Assembly (NCBI GenBank): GCA_903895595.1
Contig: CAITUP010000091.1
Coordinates: forward strand, 124,001 to 188,000
Direction of reading: 5' to 3'
DNA: 64,000 nt
Origin: an uncultured Acetobacteraceae bacterium
GTDB lineage: Bacteria > Pseudomonadota > Alphaproteobacteria > Acetobacterales > Acetobacteraceae
Part shown: piece by piece, positions 1 through 12,100 of the stretch
How positions within the stretch are numbered: the stretch's first letter is position 1
Layout of the letters: each line of letters starts with the position of its first letter
The notes under the pieces: generated by a model
Databases searched by the model: none
The model's input: only the letters and a program-made list of their open reading frames with translations
What the model was told of the DNA's origin: nothing
Position numbers and translations under genes: made by a program

Positions 1-122
1 CGGCGACCCAGGCCAAGGGTCCGGCGGCGGCAAGAAGCGTGCGGCGGATGGGGGTCATGGGGAGAGCCCTTTTCAGCCCGTCATGGTCGGGTCAGGCCCG
101 ACCATTACGGGTGGTGCCTGCG

Positions 123-3100
123 TTAAGTGAAGTGCTTCACAACAATCTCCGACGGATCCAACGAAGCCGGATGCGTCGCCGACCCCAAAGTCACCAGCAC
201 CAGCGGCGCGTGCCCGGTAATATCCAGCGACAGCGTGTGCGCCGTGGCGTCGTAGACCAGCACCGGATTGGCCGGTGCCACTGGAGCATTCGCTGTCGTG
301 TAGAGGTTGACGTATTGCCCAACCCCCACCTGCACGGACCCCGACCCGGCGAAGGTCGCGCTGTCGGCGGTGGCGGCGTCGGTCAGCACCGTCTGCTCCA
401 GCGCGATGATCGGCGCGGACTCGCTGGTGGCGGCCGAGGCCCCCACGGTTTCCGTCACCACCACGCCATTGCCGATCGAACCCTCCGCCGCGTCGGCGGT
501 GAAGGCGGCACTGACGCCCGCGGTTTGCGACAGCGAAGCGCCGGACGAGGCGTAGACATTCAGTGTCGCCCCATCGACCCCGTTACCGGACACATGCACG
601 GTCCCGCCGCCGGAGGTCACGCCGATCCCCGTCGCCAGGGCCGACAGCGCGTGCCCGTTCAGCACGATATTGTCGGACTGCACCGCCGCGTATTCGGTCG
701 GCGTCAGGGACAAAGCATCTTGGGTTAGCGTGATCGTGTGCCCGTTCGCATCGAAGCCGGAGCCGAAATCCGCGAGCGCCGTCACCGCCGCCGCATTGGC
801 GTAGTCGTTGGTCGCCAGATGCAGCGTCGCACTGCCCAGGGTAAAGTTCGGCACCGCCGCCAGCGCCACGGCGGTGGCGACCGACACGGTTTCGTCGCCC
901 ACCAACGTCACGCTGGTCGCATCCACCTCCGCGGTGTGGTTGGCGGCATTGAGCAGGTAGTCGGAACTGTCCTGGATGCTCAGATCGCCGTTGTTGGTGA
1001 AGCCCGGCAGGGCGACCAAAGCGGCGGCGGTTTGCGCGTCCAGCGTTTCTGCCCCTGCCAGTTGCACATGCACATGCGATACGCCGGAGAAACCGGAGAT
1101 ATCGCCGCTGAGCACCCCGTCCAGCAGGTTGTCGGAACTGTCGGAAATCGTCAGCGTGTGGCCGTTGACGCTGAATTTCGCCGAAGTCAGCAGCGTTTCG
1201 GCATCCGCCGCCGCGACGGTGTCGTTGCCGGACAGGTTCCAGGCGGTGGCGATCGCCTCCCCGTCCGCGTTGGACGGATTGAGGATATTGGCGGCGGTGT
1301 CCTGGATGGTGACAGTGTGTCCGCCCAGGCTGAAGTGGATGCTGCTGGACAGGTTGACCAGGGATTCCGCGTTTGCGGCGGTGGTGGTCTGGTTGCTGGA
1401 AAGGGTCGTGCCGGCCAGCGCCTCCAGCGCGGCGGTATTGGCGGGGTCGATCAGGTGGGCGACGGTGTCGGCGGCGACCAGCGTGAAATCCGCGTGGACG
1501 GCGGCGTTGGACGTCCAGCCGGCCGAGCCGGTCATGGTCTGAATGTTCGCCAGGGTGTCGGTGATCGCCTCGGTATGCCCGCCGAAGGACACGTTGGCGA
1601 TCGGGATGCCGCCGTTGCCGCCGGCCAGCAGCAGCGCCAGGAAGGCATTGGCCTGCGCGACGGTCGGCGATGCGCTGTCGGTGATCGTCAGCGTGCCGGT
1701 CAGCAGGCCGGACGCGATCGTCAACGTGGCGATGTTGGCGAAGGTGTCGGTGATCGCCGTGACGACGATGGGTTTGGCCGCACCGCTTAGACCCGACACG
1801 GTGGCCACGGACCCGGCGACCCCCACCGTGTGCCCGCCCAGATGCAGCGTCGCGCCGAGACTGCCGAGCTGATTGGCCTGGGTGACGGTGGCGGTGCCGT
1901 TCGCGCCGATGGTCAGGGTGGATGCGCCGGGGCTGAACCCGGTCAGGCCGCCGAGGAAGGCTGCTCCCGCGATGGTCACCGTCGCGCTGCCGGACAGCGA
2001 CCAGGTCGTCGGCGTCAAGCTGGGGGAGCCGGATACTTGGGACGGTGCGTTGGCGATAATATTGGCGGCGGTGTCGCGCACCGTCAGGCTGGCGCCGAAG
2101 GAAGCGGTGGCGCCCAAAGTCAGCAAATCGCCATACACCGCATCGGTAACGGTGGTGCTGGCACTGACGACGATGCCGGACACCGCGGTCTTGTGGGCAT
2201 TCAGGGCGGCGAAGGCACTTTCCAGATGCGCGGCGGTATCCTGCACCGTCAGCGTGTTGGTGGAACTGTCCGGGTTGTTCTTGCTGAACCTGGGGATGGA
2301 GAACAACGCGGCGGCGGTGCTGGCGGACACGGTAGCCGTGCCGCCGACGGTTTTCAGATAAACCCCGTCGATGATCCCGGCGCTGACCGCCGCCAGATAC
2401 CCGTCGATACTGTCGGTCAGATGCGAGGCGGTGTCCCAGGCAACAAGGGTGTAACTGCCCTTCTGCAGTGCGGTCAGGGATTCCAGCGACAGCGCCTGCG
2501 ACGCGGTCACCACCGAATTCGCCGTCAGTTGCACCGTATGCGCGTTCAGGAACGTCAGCGCCGAGGCGCCGCCGGACTGGATGGTCGCGGCCAGTTGCGC
2601 CCCGGTGTCGGCGATGGTCAGGCTGCTGGCATGCAGGTTCGGGATGGTCAGCAGGCTGGACACGTACGATGCGTTCAGCGTGGCGTCGGTGATGGTGGCC
2701 GAGGAGAACTTCGCGCCGATCCCGTTCAACGCCGTCAGGTTGGACAGGATGTTGGCGGCGGAGTCGGTGACATCGACCTCCCCCACCACCGTATCGGCGG
2801 CCAGGCTGGACGATAGTGCCGCCAACTGCGCGGCGGTGCCGATGACCCGCACGGCCCCGGCGGTGGTAATCGTGTCGATGGTCGCGGCATCGGCCCCGTA
2901 GGTCGCGGCGGTGACGGTGATGGACGGGGTGTGCGCGACCCCGTCGCTCAGTGCGATCGACAGCGCGTGGCTGTGGCCGGTGACCACCGATTGCAGGTTG
3001 TTCAACGCGGCTTGCACATTGGCAGACGTATCGGTCACCGCCGCGAGGCTGGAGAAGCCAAGCGCGGGTTGCCCCAGGGCGGCGATGGCGGCGGCGGTGT

Positions 3101-6100
3101 CGGCGACGGTGATCGCGTGGCCGCCGTCGGCGAAGTTGGCGATGCCGCTAAGCGACGTCAGTTGCGCCGCGGTGACGGTGACATCGCTGGCGACCTCCAC
3201 CGTGCTGGCGGCGGCCAGGCCGTCGGCGTTGGCGGGGTCGAGCAAATGCGCGACGGTATCGGCGACGACGATCGCCGCCCCGGCGGTGAAGCCGTGCAGA
3301 TCGGCGAGTAGGGTGACGTAGGACGCGGAACTCAGAATGCCGACGCTGAGCTGCACCGTCGTCGCCAGCGCGATGCCGGCGGCGTTGGCGCTGTCCAGCA
3401 GATGCGCGGCGGTGTCGCTGACCCCCAGCGTCTGCCCGCCGCCCAGATGGCCGCCGAGGATGCTCGACAGAGTGGTGGCCTGGGCCGCGGTCAGTCCGGT
3501 GGGATTGCCGGTCATCGTCACCGCGTGCGCCGCCGTCAGCATGGCAGGCACGCCGGTGTGCGCGGTCAGCAGGTCGGCGGCGGTCCCGGTAATGGTCAGC
3601 CCGCTCTCGTTCAGCGTCGCGACACCCAACAGGGCATTATACAGGTCCGTGGCGTCGGCGACGGCCAAGGTCGCGTCGGTCGGCGTGACGCCGGTAATGG
3701 CGCTGGCGTTGGCGGCGATGACCGACGACCCGCCGGTCAGGTCGGCGATCAGATTCGCCTCGCTGTCCACCACGGTTATGTGCGCCGGAACGACGCCGAG
3801 GCCCATGATCGTGGCGATGTCCGCGACCGGCACGCCGGTCACGACCAAGGTTTCCCCGGTCATCAGCGACAGGGCCGAACCGGCTCCGTCATCGACGCCC
3901 GCGAACTGCACTTGTGCGTCGGTCAAGGTGATCGTCCCGGCCGGGCTGACGGCGATGCCGCCGATCAGGCCGAGGTTCGCCAGGATCGCCGACGCGCCGC
4001 CGGCCGCCAGATCGGCCTGGATATGCGCCGCCGTGTCGGACATCGCGATGCTGGCAGGCGTGACGAACAAACCGGCGATGCTCGGCAGCAGCGCGGCGGT
4101 GACCCCGGTGACGTGCAATGTCGCACCTGTCATCAGTGCCAACGCCGACCCGGCGCCGTCGTCCATACCCGCGATCGCGGCCTGCGCCGCCGTCAGCGTA
4201 ATGGTGCCGGCGGGGCTGACGGCAATCCCGGTAATGGCACTCAGATTGGCCAGAATGCCGGACGATCCGGATGTCAGATCGGCCTGGATATGGGCCGCGG
4301 TGTCGATGATGCCGATCTCGGTCGGAGGCACGTCCAAAGCCGCGACGATGGCGACGTCGGCGGCGAGGACATGGGTGACCGCCAGGGTCTCGCCGGTCAT
4401 TTGCGCCAACGCCGATCCGCCGGCGTCATCGATGTGGATGGCCCGCAGCTGCGTTTCCGTCAGGGTGATGGTGCCGGAGTCGCTGACCGCGATTCCTCCG
4501 ATCAGAGACAAATGCGTCACGATATGCGACGAGCCGGAGGCCAGGTCGGCCTGGATATGCGCGGCGGTGTCGCTCAGGTAGATCGTCGTCGGTGCAACCG
4601 GCAGCGTCGCCACGGTATCGATATCCGACACCGCCACGCCGGTCACGGTCAGCGTGCCACCCGACAGTTTCGAAAATACCGAACCGGCGCCGTCGTCGAT
4701 GTGCGAGGTTTCCGCCTGGCCGATGGTCAGCTCGATGGCGCCGCCGAAGCTGACCGCGATGCCGCCGATGGACGACAGATTGGCCAGGATCGCGGACGAC
4801 CCGCCGGTCAAATCCGCCTGAATATGCGCCGCCGTATCCGACACCGCGATGCTGCTCGGCGGCACGCCGAGGGCCAGAATCGTGCCGATATCGGCCACCG
4901 CGACGCCGGTCACGTGCAGCGTCAGGCCGGTCATCTTGGCTAGCGCGGATCCGCCGAAATCGTCCACGCTCGCGCCCAGCACCTGCGCCTCGGTCAACGT
5001 GATGGTGCCTGCCGGGCTGACGGCGATGGCGGAAATCGCCCCGAGATAGGCAAGGATGTGGGGCGATCCGGACACGAGGTCGGCCTGCAGATGCGCCGCC
5101 GTATCGGCGACCGCGAAGCTGTCCGGCGCCACCGTCAGCGCCCCGATCGTCGGCAGTTGGGCGGCTGTGACATGCGTCACCGCCAGCGATCCGCCGCTGG
5201 TCAGCGCCAGTACGGACGCCGGCCCGTCATCGACATGCGCCGCGAGCAGCTGCGTCGCCGTCAGCGTGATCGTGCCGGCGTCGCTGACGGTAATCGCCCC
5301 GATCAGAGACAGATTGGCCGCCAGCTGCGACGAACCGGAGGTCAAATCCGCCTGGATATGCGCGGCGGTGTCGGAGATCGACAGGCCGGTCGGGGCCACC
5401 GACAGGGCGCCGAGCGTGCCGATGTCGGAGACGAGGGCGCCGGTGACGTGGAGGGTCTCGCCGGTCATCTTGGCGAACACCGACCCGGCGCCGTCGTCCA
5501 CGTGGGCGGCTTCGATCTGCGCCACGGTCAGGGTGATCGTGCCGGAGTCGTTGGCCGCGATGGCGGAAATCGCCGAGCGTTGGGCGACCAGGACGGAGGA
5601 TCCGCCGGTCAGATCGGCTTCGATATTCGCGGCCGTGTCGGACACCGCGATGCTGTCGGGCGGCACGCCCAAGGCGAGCATGGTGCCGATGTCGGCGATG
5701 GGCACGCCGGTGACCGCCAGGGTTTCGCCGGTCATTTTGGCGAACGCCGATCCGGCGCCGTCGTCCACGCCGGCCGCCTGCAACTGCGCCTCGGTCAGCA
5801 CGATCGTGCCGGCGGGGCTGACGGCGATGCCGGCGATGTCCGCCAGATTGGCCAGGATGGCAGAGGACCCGCCGGCCAGATCGGCCTGGATGTGCGCTGC
5901 CGTGTCGGACACCGCGATGGTCGTGGGGGCGAAGGGCAGCGCCAGGATGGTGCCGATTTCCGCCGTCGTGACATGCGTGACCACCAGATCGCCACCGGAC
6001 AACAGCGCGAACACCGACCCCGCGCCGTCATCGACATGTGCCGCCAGGGCTTGGGTTTGCGTCAGGGTTACGGTGCCGGAGTCGCTGACGGCAATGCCGG

Positions 6101-9100
6101 AAATTGTCCCAACGTTAGCCACCAGCTTCGACGCGCCGGACGCCAGATCGGCCTGGATATGGGCGGCGGTATCGGAGATCGCCAGACGGGACGGCGGCAC
6201 CGAGAGAGCCTCCAAAGTCGCGATGTCGGACACCGCCATGCCCGTGACCGCCAGGGTTTCGCCAGTCATCTTGGAGAGGATGGAGCCCGCGCCGCTATCG
6301 ACATGCGCCGCCTCGGCCTGCGCCACCGTGAGGGTGATCGTCCCGCTGTCGCTGACGACGATGCCGGCGATGACGGACCGGTGGGCGAGCAGTTCGGAGC
6401 TGCCGCCGGTCAGATCGGCTTGGAGATCGGCGGCGGTGTCGCTGACATGGATCGTGTCGGGCGGTACGCCCAGTGCCAGGACCGTCGCGATGTCCGCGAC
6501 CGGCACGCCGGTGACATCGATGGTTCCGCCGGTCAGCAGCGACAGTGCCGATCCGGCCCCGTCGTCCACGCCGGCCGCTTCGATCTGCGCCTCGGTCAGA
6601 TGGATCGTGCCGGCGTCGCTGACGGCGATGCCCGCGATGGTGGCCAGATTGGTCAGGATGGCGGATGTGCCGGCGATCAGATCGGCCTGGATATGGGCGG
6701 CGGTATCGCTCAGCGCGATGTGGGTCGGCGCGAAGGGCAGCCCGACGACGGTGCCGGTTTCGGCCACCGTCACGCCGGTCACGATCAGGCCGCCGCCGCT
6801 GAGGACGGAGAACACGGACCCGGCGCCGTCATCCATATGCGCCGCCAGGACCTGCGTTTGGGTCAGCGCGATGTTGCCGGCGTCACTGACCGCGATGGAC
6901 GAAATCCCGGTCCGATGCGCCAGCAGCGCGGACGAACCGGAGGTCAGATCGGCCTGAAGATGCGCCGCCGTGTCGGAGATTGCCAGACTGTACGGCGTAT
7001 CGATCAGCGCCAAAGCGGCGTGGCTGGCGGCCAGTTGCGCCAATGTCAGCCCCAGGGCCGGCGTCCCCGCGTCGGTCAGCGCGATGGCGCCGATCGTCGC
7101 GATATGCGCCAGGATGTCGGACGCGCCGGAGGTCAGGTCGGCGTCCACGTCGGCCGCGCTGTCGCTGAGGTCGATCGCATGCGGCACCACGCCCAAGCCC
7201 GCCAACGTCGCGATGTCGGACACCGCCGCGCCGGTCACGACGATCGTGCCGCCGGTCGTTTCCGCGAGGACCGATCCGGCGCCGTCGTCGACTCCCGCGG
7301 CCTCGATCTGCGCCACGGTCAGGGAGATTGTGCCGGAGTCGTTGACGGTAATGCCGGTGACCGAACCGATATTACCCACCAGGACCGAAGAGCCGGAGCC
7401 GAGATCGGCCTGAATATGCGCGGCCGTGTCGGACACGGCGATGGACGCGGGAGGGACTCCGAGTCCCAGGACGGTGGCGATATGTGCGACGTCGACATGG
7501 GTGACGACCAGGGTCTCGCCGGTCATCAGCGCCAAAGCGGAACCGGCGCCGTCGTCCACGCCCGCGGTCAGCACCTGCGCCTGGGTCAGAGTGACCGTGC
7601 CGGCCGGGTTCACCGTAATGCCGGAAATCAGACTCCGTTCAGCGAGGATCGCCGACGAGCCGGACGCCAGATCGGCCTGGATATGCGCGGCCGTGTCCGT
7701 CACGGCGATGGACGATGGCACCACGGCCAAGCCGGCAATGGTCGAAAGATCGCTGACGGCGGCGCCGGTCACGACCAAGGTTTCGCCGGTCGTTTTGGCC
7801 AGCGCGGTTTCGACGCCGGCGGCCTCGATCTGGGCAACGGTGAACGCGATCGTGCCGGAGTCGTTGACGTCGATGCTGGCGACTGCGCTCTGGTGGCCGA
7901 TAATGCGGGATCCGCCCGCGATTAAATCGGCTTGCACGTGGGCCGCCGTATCGCTGACCGCGATGGCGGTGGGGGCGACGGGCAGAGCGGCGACGGTGGC
8001 GATATCCGCGACCGGGACGCCGGTCACCGTCAATGTGGCGCCGGTCAGCTTCGCGAACACCGACCCCGCGCCGTCATCGACATGCGCGGCGGTGGCTTGC
8101 GCCTCGGTCAGCGAAATGGCGCCGCCGCCCGTCGCGGTTATCGACGAAATCAGCGCCCGTTCGGCCACAAGTTCCGACGAACCCGAAGTCAGATCGGCTT
8201 GAATGTTTGCCGCGGTGTCGGCGATCGTCATGCTGGCGGGCGGGACACCCAGCCCCGCGACGATGCCGGCATCGGCCGCCGCGACGCCGGTCACCACCAG
8301 GGTGCCGCCGCTGAACAGCGCCATCGCCGACCCCGCGCCATCGTCCACGCCCGCTGCTCGGATATGCGCTTCCGTCAACGCGACGGTGCCGGAGTCGCTG
8401 ACGACAATGCCAGTCAGATCGGCCAGATCGCCCAGGATGACGGAACTGCCGGCGGTCAGATCGGCCTGGATATGCGCGGCGGTGTCGCGGACGGTCAGGT
8501 GATATGGCGAAGTAATCGCGGTCAGCACCGCATGATCGCTGCCCAACTGGGCGACGGAGACGGCGATGGTGGGCGTGGTGCCGTCGGTCAAAGCGATGGA
8601 GGTCACGACGGCATGGATCGCCTCCAGCCCGTCCAGCGCCGCGTTCACGTGCGCGGCGGTGTCGGAGATCGTGGCGGTGGCGCCCAGCGACACCAAAGCG
8701 GACCCGTGGGCGAGGACATGCGCCACGGTTTCGTTCGCCGCGACGATGCCGGAGATGCGGGAATGCCCGAGCATGGTCGCCAGACCGGCGGACGCGGTGT
8801 CGATATGCGCGGCGGTATCGGTGATGCTGAGTTGGACGCCTCCGCCCAGATGCGCCTGGATGGGCACCAAGGCGGCGGCGGTGGCGGCATCGGTCGCGGT
8901 GCCATCGGACAAGGCGACGGTGCCGAGGTCGCTGCCGAGCGCGGCCAGACCGCTGGCCTGGGCGGCGATGGCGGCGCCGGTGTCGCTGACGTCGATCGAT
9001 GTGCCGCCGGCCAGATCGGCCACAAGCGGGAGCAATCCGGTGGCGACGGCGACCGCGACGGGGCTGGTGTCGGTCAGCGTGATGGTGCCGAGATGCGCGC

Positions 9101-12100
9101 CCAGCGCCAGCAGGTTGCCGCTGTCGGCGACGACGTGCGCCGCGGTGTCGGACACGTTCACGGGCGAGCCGGCCAGCACCGCCACCAAGGTATGCAGTCC
9201 GGCCGCGGCATCGGCCGAGACCGCGCCCGTATCGGTGGGCGTCACCGATGCCAGATGCGCGCCCAGGCTCAGGAGACCGGCGACGTTCGCGTCGATGTTG
9301 GCGATGCTGTCGGTCACCGCGGCTTCGATCGCGAGCGACGTCAGCGCGGCACCGTTGGCGACAACGTTGGCGGCGGTGTCCGCCATGGTCAGGGTAAAGC
9401 CGCTGTTGTTGTAGTGGGACCCGAGGCCCGCGAGGAGGGTCGCCTCGGCGCCGGTCACCGAACGGCCGGCCGTGAGGATGTAGAACGGCGCGACGCTGCC
9501 CCAGTCGTGGGCGGCCGCCGTGACCAGATTGGCGGCGGTGTCGGTGACATCGATGACGCTTGCCAGCGCCACGCCGCCGGCATTCGCCGCGTCGGACAGG
9601 TGCGCGAAGGTATCCGCGACGACCAGATGGTTGCTGCCGGAGAAGGTCAGTTCGGAGGCGTTGGCCAGCGGCACCAGTTCCTCGGCTTGGGCAGCGGTGA
9701 GGCTGCTGGAGGAAATGATGCGCGCGGCGCTCGCCACGGTCAGGATCGCGGTGGCGTGGTCGGCGATGGCATCGGGGCTGTCGGCGACGACCAATGCGGC
9801 GGTGCCGCGGGTAAAGTTGGCGATGCCGGCGAGCGTATCGACCGTGGTGGTGTCGATGACGGAATCCCCGGCCAGCACCACGGACGCGGCGTTGGTCAGC
9901 AGTGGGGCGCTGGCGTTGGCCACGATATGCGCGACGCTGTCGGTCACGTCGTAGCTGGTGGCGACGGACTGCCAGCCGCCGGTGTTCAGATGCGCGAAGG
10001 TGTCGCTGACGACGATGGTGGCGCCGGTGTTGGAGAAGGCGTTCAGCGCCGCCAGACCTTGGGCCTGCGCCACGGTCAGGGTGACCGATGCGCCGGGGCT
10101 CAGGGTTTCACCGGTCGCGATGGCCTGCGCCGCGCCGGACAGCGCCGACAGGTTGGCGACCGTATCGACGATGGTTAATGTCGCTCCACCTGTGCGGGAG
10201 AAGTTCGGCAGGGCCGCCAGGGCCTCGGCGGTCGCGGCGTTGACGGTGGCGCTGGCGTTCAACACTTCGCCGCTGGCGAGACGGGTTTCCAGCGTGTTCA
10301 ATGTCGCGAGGTGTTCGGCGGTGTCGGCCACGGTCAAAGTATGGCCGTGCAGGGAGAAACGGGTGCCGAGTTCGGTCAGGCCCAGCAGGGTGGCGACATC
10401 GACGGTTTCCGATGCGACCAAAGCGAGGGTGCCGGTTTTGGCGTCGATGTCGCTGCTCAGTCCCAGCAGGGACGCGGCGGTGCCTTCGATGGTCAGGACA
10501 TGGCCACCGGTATTGAAGTCCGGATTGCCGAACAGCAGCGTGGCCTGGCTGGCGGAGGCGGTGGCGTCGCCGGACAGCGTCAGGACGGAGGCCAGCGCGA
10601 TTCCGGCCGCGTTGCCGCCGCTCAGCAGATTGGCCGGTGTGTCGGCGACGGTCAGGACGTTGTCGCCCATCAGCGCGCCGATGGCGGCGAGATGGTTGGC
10701 TTGCGCGGCGGTCAGGGTCGCATCGCCGATCAGATCGATTTCGGTTGGCACCGCGCCCGCGTTGACGGTGTAGGCGGCGAGGTGGCGGCCGGAGTCCATC
10801 ACGGTCAAAGCGTGGCCATTGAGGACGAAATGCGCGAACTCGGGCAGCAGGGCCAGGGTGTTCATCTGCGCCACGGTCGCGGTCGCGTCCTCCGACAGGC
10901 CGATGGCGGTGGCCTGCAGGATGGCGTTGTTGTGCGGCAGGCTCGCGGACCCGAGGCGCAGCAGATGGGTGAGCGAATCGGCGATGGCCAGGGCGGCGGT
11001 GCCGTTGGTCTGGAAGTTGATCAGCCCGATCAGGGATTCGGCCGCGGCGACGGACAGGGATGCGGCGACGCTGAGCTGGACACGATCCGCCAGCGCGATC
11101 CCGGCGGCGTTGGCCGGCAGCGCGAGGGAGGCAGCGGTGTCGGACACGGTGACGATGTTGGCGCCCTTGGCAAACCCGGCGATTCCGCTCAGTGCGGTGG
11201 CCTGCGCGGCGGAGATGGTCGCGTTGCCGGACAGGGTGACGGCGGCGGCGAGTGCCAGCCCGGCGGTGTCGGCGGGATTGAGTAGATTGGCGGCGGTGTC
11301 GCTGACAGTCAGCGTGTGGCCGCCGAGGATCAGGCGGCCTCCAAGCGCGGACAATTCCTCGGCCTGGGCAGCGGTGACGGTGGCGTCGCCGGTCAGGGCG
11401 ATGGTGGTCGCGACCAGCTCCCCGGCCCAGTCGTCGGGCAGAGGCCCGCTACCGGTGACATGCAGCAGGTTGGCGACGCTGTCGGAGATGGCGATATGCG
11501 CCGTGCCGGTCCCGAAGCCGGGCAGAGTCGTCAGGGATTCCGCCTGATCGGCTGTCAGGGTCGCGTTGGCGCGCAAAATGGCCGCGGTCGCGGGCGAAAT
11601 GCCGCCACTGACCAGGGTCAGGAGGTTCGCGGCGGTGTCCGACACCGTGAGCACATGGCCGTCGGTGCTAAAGTTCGGCAGCGCTTGCAGGGCCTGCAGG
11701 CGGGCGACGGACACGACGCTGTCGTCCGCGAGATCGATGGCGATGGCCAACGCGGCGGTGCCGGCGTCCAGCGTTGCCAGGGCCTTGGCGCTGTCGGCGA
11801 TGGTGATCGTATGCGTCCCGGCGGTGAACCCGGCGATCGTGTGCAGCGCGGTAGCCTGCCACGCCGCGACGGTCACGTTCGCATCGATGGTCACGGCGGT
11901 CGCGACCGCCAGCCCGGCCGCGTTGGCGGGCGCCAGCAGGTTGGCGACGCTGTCGGACACGGTCATCCCGGGTCCGGCGGAGAAATTCGGCAGGGACGCC
12001 AGGGTTTCCGCCGTCGCGGCGGACACGGTGGCGGCGGAGGTGAGCGCATAACCGGTGATTTGGCTGGCGATGCTGCTCCAATTGCCGCCGGCGGCGAGGT

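Noticed and set aside
5058-7925. 955-aa plus-strand ORF inside the giant gene (and similar ORFs 3402..4943, 7932..10178, 12501..15182)
   Set aside because: Shadow ORFs opposite the repeat array; periodic Arg/Gly/Asp-rich composition mirrors the 267-bp repeat and has no recognisable domain.
3744-8463. CRISPR array or minisatellite
   Set aside because: Periodicity is in-frame within one ORF, units are 267 bp and diverged as protein repeats; no short direct repeat/unique spacer pattern.
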